64,000 nucleotides of DNA from Burkholderia multivorans ATCC BAA-247 (GCF_000959525.1 NZ_CP009832.1:2294001-2358000); one strand, 5' to 3'; counted from the first letter of the stretch, positions 1-11,409 are shown. Notes: generated by a model from the sequence alone, not told the origin. Numbers and translations: made by a program.

Positions 1-62
1 CAGGTTTTGGCCCAGATGCTCCCTTAGCAGGGGAGTGCCTTCGACCTCTCGGCCACGTCTCC
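1..62 (-). tRNA. tRNA-Ser(GCT), 3' part cut by window edge
   Basis: Read on the minus strand from 62 the sequence starts GGAGACGTGGCCGAGAGG, the usual acceptor and D-arm start of a serine tRNA. An anticodon stem CTCCC/GGGAG follows with loop CTGCTAA, giving anticodon GCT (codons AGC/AGU). The variable arm is just beginning when the window ends, so the T arm and 3' end are missing. It lies downstream of lysC on the same strand. Confidence 0.93.
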
Positions 63-175
63 CAAACTTTCGCTCGCACCAGGGAGGCAGTGCGACGAGA
101 ACGAGATAATATAGGGTTTCGAACCGCACGTCAATTTCCGTGATGCATTTTCTTCAACGCATCACGAAAATTTCA

Positions 176-1426
176 TCACGCCTGCTCGAGCTCGAACGCC
201 TTGTGCAGCGCGCGGACGGCGAGCTCCATGTACTTCTCGTCGATCAGCACCGAGATCTTGATTTCCGACGTCGAGATCATCTGGATGTTGATGCCCTCTT
301 CCGACAGCGTGCGGAACATCTTGCTCGCGACACCGACGTGCGAACGCATGCCGACGCCGACGACCGACACCTTCGACACCTTCGGATCGCCCTGCACCTG
401 CTCGGCGTTCACGTGGCCCTTCACCTGGTTCGTGAGGATGTCCATCGCCTTCTGATAGTCGCCACGGCCGACCGTGAACGTGAAGTCCGTCTTGCCCTGC
501 ACGCTCTGGTTCTGGATGATCATGTCGACGTCGATGTTCGCGTCGGCGACCGGGCCGAGAATCTGATACGCGATGCCCGGCTTGTCGGGCACACCCATCA
601 CCGCAATGCGTGCTTCGTCGCGCTGGAACGCGATGCCGGAAATGACTGCCTTTTCCATGGTCTCGTCTTCTTCAAAAGTAATCAGGGTGCCCGAGCGCAT
701 TTCTTCGTCGAGCGCAATCAGCGGATCGGTCAGGCTCGACAGCACGCGCGTCTTCACCTGGTATTTGCCGGCGAATTCGACCGAGCGGATCTGCAGGACC
801 TTCGAGCCGAGACTCGCCATCTCCAGCATCTCCTCGAACGTCACGCGATCGAGGCGACGCGCCTCTTCGACGACGCGCGGATCGGTGGTATACACGCCGT
901 CCACGTCCGTATAGATCAGGCACTCTTCCGCGCCGAGCGCGGCCGCGACCGCCACCGCCGACGTGTCCGAGCCGCCGCGGCCCAGCGTCGTGATGTGACC
1001 GTCCGGATCGACGCCCTGGAAGCCCGTGATGATCACGACCTTGCCGGCGTTCAGATCGGCCTTCACGCGCTCGTCGTCGATCGAGTGGATGCGCGCCTTC
1101 GTAAACGCGCTGTCGGTCTTGATCGGCACTTGCCAGCCGGCATAGCTCACGGCTTCGACGCCGATTTCCTGCAGCGCGATCGACAGCAGACCGACGCTGA
1201 CCTGCTCGCCGGTCGACGCGATCATGTCGAGCTCACGCGGGCTCGGCTGGCTCGAAATCTCTTTCGCGAGACCGAGCAGACGGTTGGTTTCGCCGGACAT
1301 CGCAGACGGCACGACCACCATCTGGTGCCCGGCCTGATGCCATTTTGCGACGCGTTTCGCGACGTTCTTGATGCGCTCGACCGAGCCCATCGAAGTGCCG
1401 CCGTATTTGTGTACGATGAGTGCCAT
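176..1426 (-). CDS. lysC: Aspartate kinase
   Basis: Phosphorylates L-aspartate in the first step of the lysine, threonine and methionine pathway. The 416-aa protein starts [14 protein letters not shown], with the KYGGTS nucleotide-binding motif of aspartokinases. It has an amino-acid kinase domain (about residues 1-245) and two C-terminal ACT domains that normally bind lysine or threonine for feedback. A longer in-frame ORF reaches 1588, but the extra 54 residues are arginine-rich and unrelated to the family, so the ATG at 1426 is chosen. Single-chain, about 415-aa enzymes are usual in betaproteobacteria. Confidence 0.96.
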   Translation of the reverse strand: MALIVHKYGGTSMGSVERIKNVAKRVAKWHQAGHQMVVVPSAMSGETNRLLGLAKEISSQPSPRELDMIASTGEQVSVGLLSIALQEIGVEAVSYAGWQVPIKTDSAFTKARIHSIDDERVKADLNAGKVVIITGFQGVDPDGHITTLGRGGSDTSAVAVAAALGAEECLIYTDVDGVYTTDPRVVEEARRLDRVTFEEMLEMASLGSKVLQIRSVEFAGKYQVKTRVLSSLTDPLIALDEEMRSGTLITFEEDETMEKAVISGIAFQRDEARIAVMGVPDKPGIAYQILGPVADANIDVDMIIQNQSVQGKTDFTFTVGRGDYQKAMDILTNQVKGHVNAEQVQGDPKVSKVSVVGVGMRSHVGVASKMFRTLSEEGINIQMISTSEIKISVLIDEKYMELAVRALHKAFELEQA

Positions 1427-1768
1427 TGTCGTTCTGAACTGGAGAAGAGACCGCACGGGCGCGCTGGACAGACCGCGTTGCCGTTCAGTCACGCGGCTTG
1501 TGGCTCTGGACGGACGACGAGGGGAACGGCTGGGACGCAACACGCAAGCGTGACGGAGTTTGCCCGGAAGGCCGATCAGGCCGCGCAAACCGGGTACGTC
1601 ACGCGGAAAACCTGCACAAATCGCTCAAAAATCGAGCCGAGCAAACGCCTGAGCGTACCCGATAGACGCCCGCTTGACAAGCCGCCGGCCGCGTCCGCGC
1701 GTGTTCCGGCGCCCTTTACCGGTGCGGCCGACAGCGCCGCGCGGCGCGCCGTTGTCGACCGGTCGCCG

Positions 1769-3175
1769 TCACGCGATCAGCAGGTCGGGCCGCCATTCGA
1801 TTCGGCGCCATGCGTGGCCGCCCTGCGGCACGCCATCGCGGTTCACGCCGAGCCGCGGCACGTAGATCAGCCGGTCGCCCGCGAACAGCAGCGGCACGTC
1901 GCGCTGCCACGCGGGCACGCCGCGCTCCTGAAACAGGTTCTTCAGCGTCCGGCTCGGGCCGTCCGGCCACATCCGCATCCGTTCGCCGCCCGCGCGTGCG
2001 CGCGCGATCAGCGGCGCGCTGCGCAGCAACGTCTCGGGCAGCGCGTCGTCGCTGCCGGCGTCGGCGCGCGCGAACACGAACGTGCCGCGCCAGCCGGGCA
2101 GATGCCAGATCTCCTGGCCGTCCCACGCGAGCGACGCGTCCGCGTGCGGCGTGCCGGTGCCGTCGTCGCGCGGCGCCGCGCTGTCGCCGGCTTCCCAGTA
2201 AACGGTATCGCGATAGAGGCGCAGGCACTGCCCCGCATGATCGACGCGCAGCGCATGCGCATCGTGCGCGTCGCGCAGCTGGCGCATCATGTCGGCCAGC
2301 CGCGCGGCCGACGCGCCCGGCAAGCCGAGCCGGCGCATCCAGTAGCGCAGCAGGTTCGCGCCGCGCACGTCGTCGAACGCGATCAGCGCATCGCGCGACA
2401 ACGCACGTCCGTCGTCGCGCGCGGCCGCCACGAAATCCAGCTCGGCCAGATCGTCGAGCAGCCGCTGCGCCGCCGCCGCATGCTGTGCGGCGCGGCCGAG
2501 CGCGTCGCGAAAGCCGGGGAAATGCACGGCCAGCGCCGGCAGTACGTCGATGCGCAGTGCGTTGCGCGCATAGCGCGTATCGGCGTTCGATTCGTCGTCG
2601 ATCCACGACAGCGCGTGCTCCGCCGCATAACGCTCCAGTTGCGCACGCAACAATCGCAGCAGCGGCCGCACACGCTCGACGGACGCGCCATCGGGCCGAT
2701 AGCGCGGCGCCATCGCGGCGAGTCCGGCTATCCCTGCACCGCGCAGCAGTTGCAGCAGCACGGTTTCGGCCTGATCGTCCGCATGCTGCGCAAGCCAGAG
2801 CGCAGCCGCGCCGTGCCGTGCGCACATCGCGTCGAGCGCCGCATAGCGACGCTCGCGCGCACTCGCCTCGATGCCGACGCCGCTGTCGCGCGGCACGTCG
2901 ACATGCATCGCCTCGAACGCCACACCGAGCCGCGCGGCCTGCTCGCGCGCATGTGCAGCCCACGCGTCGGCGTTCGCGCTCAGGCCGTGATGGACGTGCA
3001 GTGCGACGCAGCGCGACGCGCCGGCCACGCGCACGGCCGCGTCCAGCAGTACCGACGAATCGAGACCGCCGCTATACGCGATCGCGATCCGCGCGCCGTC
3101 CGGCACACCGGAAAGCGCAACGCCGACCGCATCGAGGACGACACGGTCGGCGGAGTATTGGTTCGGCGGGATCAC
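1769..3175 (-). CDS. tilS: tRNA(Ile)-lysidine synthase
   Basis: Converts C34 of the CAU-anticodon tRNA-Ile to lysidine using ATP and lysine, so that it reads AUA. The PP-loop motif SGGLDSS lies near residue 36. A TilS substrate-binding region follows, and the C-terminal TilS_C domain contains GGERMRMWPDG. The start is GTG at 3175, 46 bases after the accA stop, giving 468 aa, normal for the family. The accA-tilS-lysC order on one strand suggests co-transcription. Confidence 0.94.
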   Translation of the reverse strand: MIPPNQYSADRVVLDAVGVALSGVPDGARIAIAYSGGLDSSVLLDAAVRVAGASRCVALHVHHGLSANADAWAAHAREQAARLGVAFEAMHVDVPRDSGVGIEASARERRYAALDAMCARHGAAALWLAQHADDQAETVLLQLLRGAGIAGLAAMAPRYRPDGASVERVRPLLRLLRAQLERYAAEHALSWIDDESNADTRYARNALRIDVLPALAVHFPGFRDALGRAAQHAAAAQRLLDDLAELDFVAAARDDGRALSRDALIAFDDVRGANLLRYWMRRLGLPGASAARLADMMRQLRDAHDAHALRVDHAGQCLRLYRDTVYWEAGDSAAPRDDGTGTPHADASLAWDGQEIWHLPGWRGTFVFARADAGSDDALPETLLRSAPLIARARAGGERMRMWPDGPSRTLKNLFQERGVPAWQRDVPLLFAGDRLIYVPRLGVNRDGVPQGGHAWRRIEWRPDLLIA

Positions 3176-3221
3176 GAGGCGGATGCGCGCATCGTGACGC
3201 GCGCAGCGGGTACGCAGCCGG

Positions 3222-4193
3222 TCATGCGCCCGGCGTGGTTTCCTTGAACTTGCCGTACGCCATCAGGCGTTCGAAGCGGCGCTCGCGCAGCGCGTCGATG
3301 CTCATGCCCTGGAACTGGCGCAGCGAATCGGCAAGCGCGCGGCGCAGCAGCGCGGCCATTCCCTTCGGATCGCGATGCGCGCCGCCGAGCGGCTCGTTGA
3401 CGATCTTGTCGATCAGGCCGAGCGCCTTCAGGCGATGCGCGGTCAGCCCGAGCGCTTCCGCGGCTTCGGGCGCCTTGGCGGCACTCTTCCACAGAATCGA
3501 CGCGCAGCCTTCCGGCGAGATCACCGAGTACGTCGAGAACTGCAGCATCATCACGGTATCGGCCACCGCGATCGCGAGCGCACCGCCCGAACCGCCCTCG
3601 CCGATCACCGTCGTAATGATCGGCGTCTTCAATTCGGCCATCACGTACAGATTGCGGCCGATCGCCTCCGACTGGCCACGCTCTTCCGCGCCGATGCCCG
3701 GATATGCACCCGGCGTATCGACGAACGTGAAGATCGGCAGCCCGAACTTCTCGGCCAGACGCATCAGGCGCTCGGCCTTGCGATAGCCTTCCGGACGCGG
3801 CATGCCGAAGTTGCGCGCGGCGCGCTCCTTCGTGTCGCGCCCTTTCTGGTGACCGATCACCATGCAGGGATGGCCGCCGAAGCGGGCCAGGCCACCGACG
3901 ATCGACAGATCGTCCGCGAACGCGCGGTCGCCGTGCAACTCGTGAAAATCGGTAAACAGTTCCGCGACGTAATCGAGCGTGTACGGGCGCTGCGGGTGCC
4001 GCGCGATCTGCGACACCTGCCACGGCGTCAGGTTCGCGTACAGGTCCTTCGTCAGTTGCTGGCTTTTCTTCGACAGCCGCTCGATTTCTTCCGAAATATC
4101 GACAGCCGAGTCGTCCTGCACGAATCGCAGCTCTTCGATCTTGGCCTCGAGTTCGGCGATCGGCTGTTCGAAATCCAGAAACGTGGTCTTCAT
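3222..4193 (-). CDS. accA: Acetyl-CoA carboxylase carboxyltransferase alpha subunit
   Basis: Alpha subunit of the carboxyltransferase that moves carboxyl from biotin to acetyl-CoA at the first committed step of fatty acid synthesis. It works with AccD, which is not in the window. The 323-aa protein begins [16 protein letters not shown] with the usual N-terminal helix region. It then carries the crotonase-like carboxyltransferase core, including [18 protein letters not shown] and a [11 protein letters not shown] oxyanion-type loop. Length and start match the family. Confidence 0.97.
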   Translation of the reverse strand: MKTTFLDFEQPIAELEAKIEELRFVQDDSAVDISEEIERLSKKSQQLTKDLYANLTPWQVSQIARHPQRPYTLDYVAELFTDFHELHGDRAFADDLSIVGGLARFGGHPCMVIGHQKGRDTKERAARNFGMPRPEGYRKAERLMRLAEKFGLPIFTFVDTPGAYPGIGAEERGQSEAIGRNLYVMAELKTPIITTVIGEGGSGGALAIAVADTVMMLQFSTYSVISPEGCASILWKSAAKAPEAAEALGLTAHRLKALGLIDKIVNEPLGGAHRDPKGMAALLRRALADSLRQFQGMSIDALRERRFERLMAYGKFKETTPGA

Positions 4194-4295
4194 GTGTTCG
4201 AATCCTTGGGTCTTGCGGCAGCGCGTATTCTACCCGCGCGGCCGACACGCAAAACCGGCTCTCAACTATTGATGTTTAAAATTCGATAGCCGCCG

Positions 4296-5177
4296 TCACG
4301 CGCCGGCATCGAGCGCGTCGAGGCTGCGCCACATATACCAGGTGGCCACGGTGCGCCACGGCTCCCAGTTCGCCGCGACTTCCCGCGCCTCGCTGCGCGT
4401 GACGGGCTCCCCGCTGAAGTAATTGACGCTGATCGCGCGGATCAGGCCCGGATCGTCGAGCGGCAGCACGTCCGGCCGCGACAGGTTGAAGATCAGGAAC
4501 ATCTCGGCCGTCCAGCGGCTGATCCCGCGGATCTGCGTGAGTTCCGCGATCACGGCCTCGTCTTCCATCGACGTCCATTTGTCGACGTGCAGCGCACCCG
4601 ACACGAAGTGCTGCGCGAGATCCAGAATGTATTCGGTCTTGCGCTTCGACAGCCCGCAGGCGATCAGCTTGTCCGCCCCGAGCCGGATCACCGGCTGCGG
4701 CGCGAGCTTCGGGCACGCGGCCTGGATGCGCGCCCACAGCGACTGCGCCGACGGCACCGAGATCTGCTGCCCGACGACCGAGCGCGCGAGCGTGACGAAC
4801 GAATCGCCACGCTTGACCAGATGCGCGGGGCCGAACTTCGGGATCAGCTTCTTCAGGATGCGGTCGCGCTTGACGAGATCGGCGCACGCCTTGTCCCAAT
4901 ATGCGGGACGCACGACGACGTCATCCTCGCCGTCGGCCGCCGCATCGGCCGCGCGCGCCTTGCGCGTCGCGTCGACCGCCTGCATCGCGTGATCCGGCTG
5001 CGCGGGTTCCGCGCCCTTCGCACGCGCGTGCTTCGCCGCCGGCTGCACATGACCGTTGAGCGCGCCGTTCGGCACGGCACGCGCCGCGTCCGTCTTCGCT
5101 GCCGGCGCGCGTCTGGCTGCCGGACGCGCGGCGACCGGAGTCGCGCGCCTGACCGGCGCTTTTCTGGCCGTTGCCAT
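4296..5177 (-). CDS. DNA-3-methyladenine glycosylase II-type HhH-GPD protein
   Basis: Base-excision repair glycosylase for alkylated purines. Residues 1-85 are a low-complexity Ala/Arg/Lys/Pro tail that may be disordered or bind DNA. The glycosylase domain follows. The helix-hairpin-helix is LTQIRGISRWTAEMFLIF, and the catalytic aspartate of the HhH-GPD family is in LPLDDPGL. SVVGQQIS is the typical early helix of AlkA/MAG enzymes. No FeS cluster cysteines are seen. It is 293 aa, longer than usual because of the tail, and lies between cysS and accA on the same strand. Confidence 0.88.
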   Translation of the reverse strand: MATARKAPVRRATPVAARPAARRAPAAKTDAARAVPNGALNGHVQPAAKHARAKGAEPAQPDHAMQAVDATRKARAADAAADGEDDVVVRPAYWDKACADLVKRDRILKKLIPKFGPAHLVKRGDSFVTLARSVVGQQISVPSAQSLWARIQAACPKLAPQPVIRLGADKLIACGLSKRKTEYILDLAQHFVSGALHVDKWTSMEDEAVIAELTQIRGISRWTAEMFLIFNLSRPDVLPLDDPGLIRAISVNYFSGEPVTRSEAREVAANWEPWRTVATWYMWRSLDALDAGA

Positions 5178-5220
5178 CCTGCCTCCTACCCGACGGATCG
5201 GTCAGTGGAACGCACCGCGC

Positions 5221-6618
5221 TCATACGCGACGCCATTCGGTCGATCCGCCCGGTTTGTCTTCAAGTGCGACGCCGGCGTCGAGCAGTTCCGCCCGAATCC
5301 GGTCCGCTTCGGCATAGTCCTTCGCGCGTTTCGCCGCGGCACGCGCGGCGATCTTCGCTTCGATCTCGTCGACCGAGAGCGCGCCCGCCTGCGCGGCGCC
5401 GGACGCCTGCTGCAGGAACGCGCGCGGTTCGCGGCCGAGCAGGCCCAACAGGCCCGCGAGCTGCTTCAACTGCCGCGCGAGCGACGCATCGCGCGTGCGG
5501 TTCACTTCGCCCGCCAGCTCGAACAGCGTCGCGATCGCCACCGGCGTGTTGAAGTCGTCGTTCATCGCCGCCGCGAAACGCTGCGCGTGCGGTTCACGCC
5601 AGTCGAGCGCGAGCGCATCGGGCTCGACGTCCTTCAACGCCGTATACAAACGCGTGAGCGACGCGCGTGCATCGTCGAGGTGCACGTCGCTGTAGTTCAG
5701 CGGCGAACGATAGTGCGTGCGCACGATGAAAAAGCGCATCACCTCGGCGTCGTAGCGCTCGAGCACTTCGCGGATCGTGAAGAAGTTGCCGAGCGATTTC
5801 GACATCTTCTCGTTGTCGACCTGCACGAAGCCGTTGTGCAGCCAGTAGTTGACGAACGTCTGGCCGGTCGCGCCTTCGCTCTGCGCGATCTCGTTCTCGT
5901 GGTGCGGAAACTGCAGATCCTGGCCGCCGCCGTGAATGTCGAAATGCTCGCCGAGCAACGTGCAGCCCATCGCGGAGCACTCGATGTGCCAGCCCGGCCG
6001 GCCCATTCCGTACTTCGATTCCCACGACGCGCCTTCCGGATCGTCCGCCTTCGCGCGCTTCCACAACACGAAGTCGAGCGGGTCTTCCTTGGCATCGTTC
6101 GCGGCCACACGCTCGCCCGCGCGCAGATCGTCGAGCGACTTGCCCGACAGCTTTCCGTAGTTCGCGAACTTGCGCACCGAATAATTGACGTCGCCGTCGG
6201 TCGCCTGATAGGCGTAGCCGTTCGCCTCCAGCCGCTCGATCATCCCGAGCATCTGCGGAATGAACTGCGTCGCGCGCGGCTCGATGTCGGGCCGCTGGAT
6301 GCCGAGTGCGTCTTCGTCCTCGTGCATCGCATCGATGAAGCGATCGGTCAGCGACTTGATCGTCTCGCCGTTCTCGACCGCGCGGCGGATGATCTTGTCG
6401 TCGATGTCGGTGATGTTGCGCACGTACGTGACGCGGTAGCCGATCGCGCGCAGCCAGCGCTGGACGAGGTCGAACACGACCAGCATGCGCGCGTGGCCCA
6501 CGTGACAATAGTCGTACACGGTGATTCCGCATACGTACATCCGCACTTCGCCAGGCTGGCGCGGCACGAAAACTTGCTTGTCACGCGCGAGCGTGTTGTA
6601 GATGCGCAGTGATTCCAT
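5221..6618 (-). CDS. cysS: Cysteinyl-tRNA synthetase
   Basis: Charges tRNA-Cys with cysteine. This is a class I synthetase of 465 aa. The HIGH-type motif is in [12 protein letters not shown] near residue 37 and the KMSKS motif is in [12 protein letters not shown] near residue 270. Zinc ligands are expected in [10 protein letters not shown] and GWHIECSAM. The C-terminal helical domain is complete. The gene is transcribed divergently from the TPR gene at 6851. Confidence 0.97.
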   Translation of the reverse strand: MESLRIYNTLARDKQVFVPRQPGEVRMYVCGITVYDYCHVGHARMLVVFDLVQRWLRAIGYRVTYVRNITDIDDKIIRRAVENGETIKSLTDRFIDAMHEDEDALGIQRPDIEPRATQFIPQMLGMIERLEANGYAYQATDGDVNYSVRKFANYGKLSGKSLDDLRAGERVAANDAKEDPLDFVLWKRAKADDPEGASWESKYGMGRPGWHIECSAMGCTLLGEHFDIHGGGQDLQFPHHENEIAQSEGATGQTFVNYWLHNGFVQVDNEKMSKSLGNFFTIREVLERYDAEVMRFFIVRTHYRSPLNYSDVHLDDARASLTRLYTALKDVEPDALALDWREPHAQRFAAAMNDDFNTPVAIATLFELAGEVNRTRDASLARQLKQLAGLLGLLGREPRAFLQQASGAAQAGALSVDEIEAKIAARAAAKRAKDYAEADRIRAELLDAGVALEDKPGGSTEWRRV

Positions 6619-6850
6619 AGAGATGAACCGTGAGCCGAAGGAAACCGCCCTGGCAAAACTCGCCCTGCATGCGAAACGGACGGGCCCTGCTGCGGTGCGA
6701 CGCCGGGCATCCTCGATATCACATGGGGCGGTCAGGCTGCAAGCACAGCGGTGACGGCCACGAGAGGCAAAGAAAGACTGTCTGCGGCTCGCCGGAACGC
6801 GCAGACGTTTTGTTAGAATGGGTCGGAGTATAACATTCCGATTTACGCCT

Positions 6851-7573
6851 ATGAAACCTCATCGCGGCCGCGCGCCGAGCGCTGCGACCCTCGTTGCGAC
6901 CGCCGTCATGGGCGTCGCGCTGACGCTGTTCGCAGCGCCCGCCGCCCACGCGCAAAAGGCCCCGGCGACCGCCGACGGCACCCCCGAAATCGACGCGTCG
7001 ATCGCCGGCAAGCAGTGGACGCAGGCGCTTGCGCAGCTCGATGCGCGGATCGCCGCGAACCCGCACGACGTGCAGGCGCAGTTCAAGCGCGGCACCGTGC
7101 TCGCCCGCCTGAATCGCGACGACGACGCGATCCAGCAGTTCGTCGCGATCACGCAGGCCTATCCGGAACTGCCGGAGCCGTACAACAATCTCGCGGCGCT
7201 GTATGCGAAGCACGGCCGGTACGACGAAGCGCGCGCCGCGCTCGTCACCGCGACGCAAGCGAACCCCGGCTATTCGCTCGCATACGAGAATCTCGGCGAC
7301 CTGTACCTGCGCCTCGCAGCCGAATCGTACAAGCGCGCACAATCGCTCGGCCGCACGAGCGGCGCGACGGCACAGCGCCTCGCCGACATCCAGAAAATCG
7401 TATCGCCGCCGAAATCCGCGCCGGCCGCACGCGCGGTCGTGCCGTCCACGCGCGAATACACCGATCGCGCCGCCGCGAACGTGAGCACCACGACGCTGCC
7501 GCTGTCGCCGACGTTCCAGTTCAGCGGCCCGTCGGGCGCACTCGCGGCGCCGTACGTCGCGCCGTCGCAGTAA
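6851..7573 (+). CDS. Secreted tetratricopeptide-repeat protein
   Basis: A 240-aa protein with a clear signal peptide: a positive start (MKPHRGR), a hydrophobic core, and AHAQ before the probable cleavage site. About three TPR units follow, including [20 protein letters not shown] and [20 protein letters not shown]. The C-terminal tail is Ala/Pro/Ser-rich. The periplasm is the likely location and no enzyme motif is seen. An upstream in-frame start at 6818 would spoil the signal peptide, so 6851 is preferred. TPR proteins usually act as scaffolds. Its place before two peptidyl-prolyl isomerases hints at envelope protein handling, which is inference. Confidence 0.85.
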   Translation: MKPHRGRAPSAATLVATAVMGVALTLFAAPAAHAQKAPATADGTPEIDASIAGKQWTQALAQLDARIAANPHDVQAQFKRGTVLARLNRDDDAIQQFVAITQAYPELPEPYNNLAALYAKHGRYDEARAALVTATQANPGYSLAYENLGDLYLRLAAESYKRAQSLGRTSGATAQRLADIQKIVSPPKSAPAARAVVPSTREYTDRAAANVSTTTLPLSPTFQFSGPSGALAAPYVAPSQ

Positions 7574-7614
7574 GCGGCGCGGCCCCTTCCTTTCATTCCA
7601 ACCTGAGGATCGCA

Positions 7615-8190
7615 ATGAAACGTCTGTTGCTGGCGCTTGGCGGCGCCGCCCTTCTCGCGACCGCGCCCGCGTTCGCGCAAACGGCCACCGCGCACCCCGT
7701 CGTGCAGCTGAAGACCTCGCAGGGCGACATCCGCGTCGAACTGTATCCGGAGAAGGCGCCGAAGACCGTCGCGAACTTCCTCGATTACGTGAAGGCCGGC
7801 CAGTACAACGGCACGATCTTTCATCGCGTCATCAAGGGCTTCATGATCCAGGGCGGCGGCTACAAGGCGAACTTCGACGAGAAGCCGACGCGCGCGCCGA
7901 TCCTGCTCGAAAGCCGCAACGGTCTGAAGAACCTGACCGGCACGATTGCAATGGCCCGCACGAGCGATCCCAATTCCGCGACCGCGCAGTTCTTCATCAA
8001 CACGGTCGACAACAGCGGCCTCGACTACCCGAATCCGGACGGCAACGGCTATGCGGTGTTCGGCAAGGTCGTGTCGGGTCTCGACGTCGTGAAGAAGATC
8101 GAAGCCGTACCGACGACGTCGCGCGGCCCGATGCAGGACGTGCCCGCGCAGCCGGTCGTGATCGAATCGGCGAGCATCGTCTCGAAGTAA
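7615..8190 (+). CDS. ppiA: Periplasmic peptidyl-prolyl cis-trans isomerase (cyclophilin type)
   Basis: Cyclophilin fold isomerase of 191 aa. A signal peptide ([22 protein letters not shown]) sends it to the periplasm. Core motifs [13 protein letters not shown] and [16 protein letters not shown] contain the catalytic arginine and substrate-binding residues. It is followed 88 bases later by a cytoplasmic paralogue of similar sequence, so the pair probably arose by tandem duplication. Start 7615 has upstream GAGGATCGCA as a plausible ribosome site. Confidence 0.93.
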   Translation: MKRLLLALGGAALLATAPAFAQTATAHPVVQLKTSQGDIRVELYPEKAPKTVANFLDYVKAGQYNGTIFHRVIKGFMIQGGGYKANFDEKPTRAPILLESRNGLKNLTGTIAMARTSDPNSATAQFFINTVDNSGLDYPNPDGNGYAVFGKVVSGLDVVKKIEAVPTTSRGPMQDVPAQPVVIESASIVSK

Positions 8191-8278
8191 AACCCTGCCG
8201 GTCCGTCCGGCATCTCACGCGGCCGCGTCGCACGACCGGCCGCGTGCCATTTAAACCGCCTCATCGAAGGAATTCATC

Positions 8279-8770
8279 ATGGTTGAACTGCACACGAACC
8301 ACGGCGTGATCAAGCTCGAGCTCGACGCCGCGAAGGCACCGAAGACGGTCGAGAACTTCCTCAACTACGTGAAGAAGGGCCACTACGACGGCACCGTGTT
8401 CCACCGCGTGATCAACGGCTTCATGATCCAGGGTGGCGGCTTCGAACCGGGCATGAAGCAGAAGCCGACCGACGCGCCGATCGACAACGAGGCGAACAAC
8501 GGCCTGAAGAACGACAAGTACACGATCGCGATGGCGCGCACCAACGATCCGCATTCGGCGACCGCCCAGTTCTTCATCAACGTGAACGACAACGACTTCC
8601 TGAACCACTCGTCGCCGACGCCGCAAGGCTGGGGCTACGCCGTGTTCGGCAAGGTCGTCGAAGGCCAGGACGTCGTCGACAAGATCAAGGGCGTGAAGAC
8701 CGGCAACGCAGGCTTCCATCAGGACGTCCCGACCGACGACGTCGTGATCGAGAAGGCCGTCGTCGTCTGA
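8279..8770 (+). CDS. ppiB: Cytoplasmic peptidyl-prolyl cis-trans isomerase B
   Basis: A 163-aa cyclophilin without a signal peptide. It has [19 protein letters not shown] and [20 protein letters not shown], the active-site segments of bacterial PpiB. It catalyses proline isomerisation during cytoplasmic folding. An AAGGAATTCATC leader precedes the ATG. It lies 23 bases upstream of lpxH and may be translated from the same transcript. Confidence 0.95.
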   Translation: MVELHTNHGVIKLELDAAKAPKTVENFLNYVKKGHYDGTVFHRVINGFMIQGGGFEPGMKQKPTDAPIDNEANNGLKNDKYTIAMARTNDPHSATAQFFINVNDNDFLNHSSPTPQGWGYAVFGKVVEGQDVVDKIKGVKTGNAGFHQDVPTDDVVIEKAVVV

Positions 8771-8793
8771 CGCACGGGACCGGAGGCACTTCG

Positions 8794-9594
8794 ATGCTGC
8801 AGGAGAGTCCGCCGCGAAGCGTCTCCGCGGGCGTGCCGGGCGAGCGCGAAACCGCGCACGCCGCACGCCCGTTCCTGTTTCTGTCCGATCTGCATTTGAG
8901 CGACGCGATTCCGAAGACGGTCGCCGCGTTCGAGCATTTCGTGAAATACACCGCCGACAGCGCCGACTCGGTATTCATCCTCGGCGATCTGTTCGAATAC
9001 TGGATCGGCGACGACATGCTCGACGACGATCCGTTCGTCGCGCGCATGGCTGCGCTGATGCATACGTTTTCGGAGCGCGGCATCGCGCTCTACGTGATGC
9101 ACGGCAACCGCGACTTTCTGCTCGGGCGCCGCTTCATGAAGGCCGCCGGCGCGATGCTGCTGCCAGACCCCTCGCTGATCATGGCATTCGGCCAGCGCAT
9201 CGTGCTGACGCACGGCGATGCGCAATGCACCGCCGATCGCGGCTATCAGCTGTTTCGCCGCTTCGCGCGCAATCGCGTCGCGCAGTGGCTGTTCCTCGCC
9301 TGGCCGTTTCGCTGGCGCCGCGCACTCGCGCAGCGGATGCGTGCGGACAGCGAAGCCGGCCGCATGCGGCCCGTGTCGCCGCGTTACAACGTCACGCGCG
9401 AAGGCGTCGCCGCGCTGTTCCGCAAGGGCCGCGCGAAGGTGATGATTCACGGCCATACGCACCGCCCTGCCCGCCACGTCGAAGCGGACGGCGTGCGCTG
9501 GGTGCTGCCCGACTGGGATCTCGATCACGGCGCGCAGCGCGGCGGCTATCTGCGCGTCGACGCGGACGGCATCCATCCGATGCCGCTCGACTGA
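8794..9594 (+). CDS. lpxH: UDP-2,3-diacylglucosamine diphosphatase
   Basis: Calcineurin-like metallophosphoesterase that hydrolyses UDP-2,3-diacylglucosamine to lipid X in lipid A synthesis at the inner membrane. Metal-binding motifs appear in order: FLFLSDLHLSD, GDLFEYWIGDD, HGNRDFLLG, LTHGDAQC and IHGHTHRPARH. It is 266 aa, with a family-typical insertion lid in the middle. The start has CGGAGG ten bases upstream. The gene ends head-on with cysE. A GC-rich hairpin at 9604-9621 lies between them but has no T-run. Confidence 0.95.
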   Translation: MLQESPPRSVSAGVPGERETAHAARPFLFLSDLHLSDAIPKTVAAFEHFVKYTADSADSVFILGDLFEYWIGDDMLDDDPFVARMAALMHTFSERGIALYVMHGNRDFLLGRRFMKAAGAMLLPDPSLIMAFGQRIVLTHGDAQCTADRGYQLFRRFARNRVAQWLFLAWPFRWRRALAQRMRADSEAGRMRPVSPRYNVTREGVAALFRKGRAKVMIHGHTHRPARHVEADGVRWVLPDWDLDHGAQRGGYLRVDADGIHPMPLD

Positions 9595-9628
9595 AATTGC
9601 ATCGGCGGGCCGGCGCCCGCCGCCTGCG

Positions 9629-10402
9629 TCACGCCTGCCGTTCGACCGCCTTGCCTTCGAGCACCGCCGACAGGCGGTGCAGATCGAGGCGCGCGGCGTC
9701 CGCACCCTGCAACGTTTCCAGATGCGTACCGAGCCGCTCGAGCGCCGTGACGATCTCGTCGACGCGCCGGCTCTCCTTCGCCGCATGATCGATGAGGCCG
9801 TGTATCGCGAGCGACATCGGATCGTCGGCATTCGGCGTGATCCCGTAGGCGCAGAACGCGGCGCGCTCGGGCTGCGGTTTCGGTTGCGCCGGCATGACGA
9901 TGCGCGCCGGATTGCCGACCGCGGTGCCGCCCGCGGGCACCGGCTTCACGACGACCGCGTTCGAACCGATCTTCGCGCCCGCGCCGACGGTGAAGCCCCC
10001 GAGCACCTTCGCGCCCGCACCGACGATCACGCCTGCTTCGAGCGTCGGATGACGCTTCGCGCCGCGCGTAAGCGACGTGCCGCCGAGCGTCACGCCCTGA
10101 TAGATCGTGCAGTCGTCGCCGACGATCGCCGTCTCGCCGATCACGACGCCCATGCCGTGGTCGATGAACACGCGGCGGCCGATCGTCGCGCCCGGATGGA
10201 TCTCGATGCCGGTCAGGAAGCGCCCGACCTGCGAGACGAAGCGTGCGAGCCAGTAGCGCTTCGCGCGCCAACACGCATGCGCGAAACGATGCAGCACGAG
10301 CGCATGCAGACCCGGATAACAGGTCAGCACTTCCCAGGCACTGCGAGCGGCGGGATCCCGCTCGCGAATCGTCGCAACGTCTTCGCGCAGTTTCGTGAAC
10401 AT
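9629..10402 (-). CDS. cysE: Serine O-acetyltransferase
   Basis: Acetylates serine to O-acetylserine for cysteine synthesis. It has an N-terminal helical domain ([20 protein letters not shown]) and then left-handed beta-helix hexapeptide repeats, including [20 protein letters not shown] with the catalytic His. A C-terminal tail follows. The ORF stays open to 10519, but the extra residues do not resemble CysE, so the ATG at 10402 is used (257 aa). Confidence 0.94.
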   Translation of the reverse strand: MFTKLREDVATIRERDPAARSAWEVLTCYPGLHALVLHRFAHACWRAKRYWLARFVSQVGRFLTGIEIHPGATIGRRVFIDHGMGVVIGETAIVGDDCTIYQGVTLGGTSLTRGAKRHPTLEAGVIVGAGAKVLGGFTVGAGAKIGSNAVVVKPVPAGGTAVGNPARIVMPAQPKPQPERAAFCAYGITPNADDPMSLAIHGLIDHAAKESRRVDEIVTALERLGTHLETLQGADAARLDLHRLSAVLEGKAVERQA

Positions 10403-10578
10403 GATCGATCGGATCGGAAATATGCCGGCGCACCACGCCGGCGATGGCCGGCCGTTATCGCGCCGGGTCATTTGCTTATGACGTCCGGCGATTGTAGGGC
10501 CAGTCGCGCGCGCCCGCACGACGCCGCGCGTTCTCCCCGTCGGCGGCGCGGGTATTTGCGCCGGCGGCGCCGACGCGG

Positions 10579-11409
10579 TTATGAGCCGCCGTCCGGCGTG
10601 CGCGACTTCAGCAGGATGTGCTTCGCGATGCCGCGCAGGATGTTCACTTCCTCGCGCTCGAGGCCCGTGCGCGCAAACAGGCGCCGCAGACGCGGCATCA
10701 GCTTCTTGGGATTGCGCGGATCGAGGAAATCGAGCGCGATCAGCGCATTTTCGAGATGCAGATACATCCGTTCGATCTCGTCGCTTTGCGCGAGCGCCCC
10801 CGTATCGGCCGCCGGCTGTTGCGCCGGCTCGCTCGTCTGCTCGAGAAATGCGACGCGCAACTCGTAAGCGAGCACCTGCACCGCCTGCGCGAGGTTCAGC
10901 GAGCTATATGCGGGATTCGCCGGAATATGCGCGAGTGCACTGCACTGCTCGACATGCTCGTTCGCGAGCCCGGTGCGCTCGTTGCCGAACACGAGCGCGA
11001 TGTCGCCGCTCTCGACCTGCGTGCGTGCATGGGCGGCGGCAGCGCGCGGCGCGAGGCGCGGCGGCCCGTATTCGCGCGTGCGCGCGGTCAGCGCGATCGA
11101 CCACTGCACGCCGGACAGCGCCTCGCCGAGCGTCGGCACGACATGCGCGGATGCGAGCACGTCGTCGGCGCCGCTTGCCATCGCGATGGCCTCCGGGTCG
11201 CTCTGCACGTGCGGCACGCGCGGCGCGACGAGCACGAGGCGCGAAAAGCCCATCGTCTTCAAGGCGCGCGCGGCCGCGCCGACGTTGCCGGGATGACTCG
11301 GTTCGACCAGCACGAAGCGTGTCGACGTGAAGCCGCCGGACGGCGACCGGGACGGCGCCGCACCGGACGCGGGCGGCACAGCGGTGTTCTGCAAGGTTTC
11401 CACTACCAT
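10579..11409 (-). CDS. trmJ: tRNA (cytidine/uridine-2'-O-)-methyltransferase TrmJ
   Basis: SPOUT-class methyltransferase that modifies position 32 of several tRNAs. The SAM-binding trefoil knot is indicated by [34 protein letters not shown] and [22 protein letters not shown]-terminal extension (about residues 185-275) is typical of TrmJ. Start 11409 (MVVETLQ) is preferred. The frame stays open to an ATG at 11448 and neither has a strong ribosome site, so the first 13 residues are uncertain. It is divergent from suhB. Confidence 0.9.
   Translation of the reverse strand: MVVETLQNTAVPPASGAAPSRSPSGGFTSTRFVLVEPSHPGNVGAAARALKTMGFSRLVLVAPRVPHVQSDPEAIAMASGADDVLASAHVVPTLGEALSGVQWSIALTARTREYGPPRLAPRAAAAHARTQVESGDIALVFGNERTGLANEHVEQCSALAHIPANPAYSSLNLAQAVQVLAYELRVAFLEQTSEPAQQPAADTGALAQSDEIERMYLHLENALIALDFLDPRNPKKLMPRLRRLFARTGLEREEVNILRGIAKHILLKSRTPDGGS

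Noticed and set aside
140-3247. Long plus-strand open frame of over 1000 codons across lysC and tilS
   Set aside because: It is antisense to recognised genes, Arg/His-rich and without family features; such shadows are common in GC-rich DNA.
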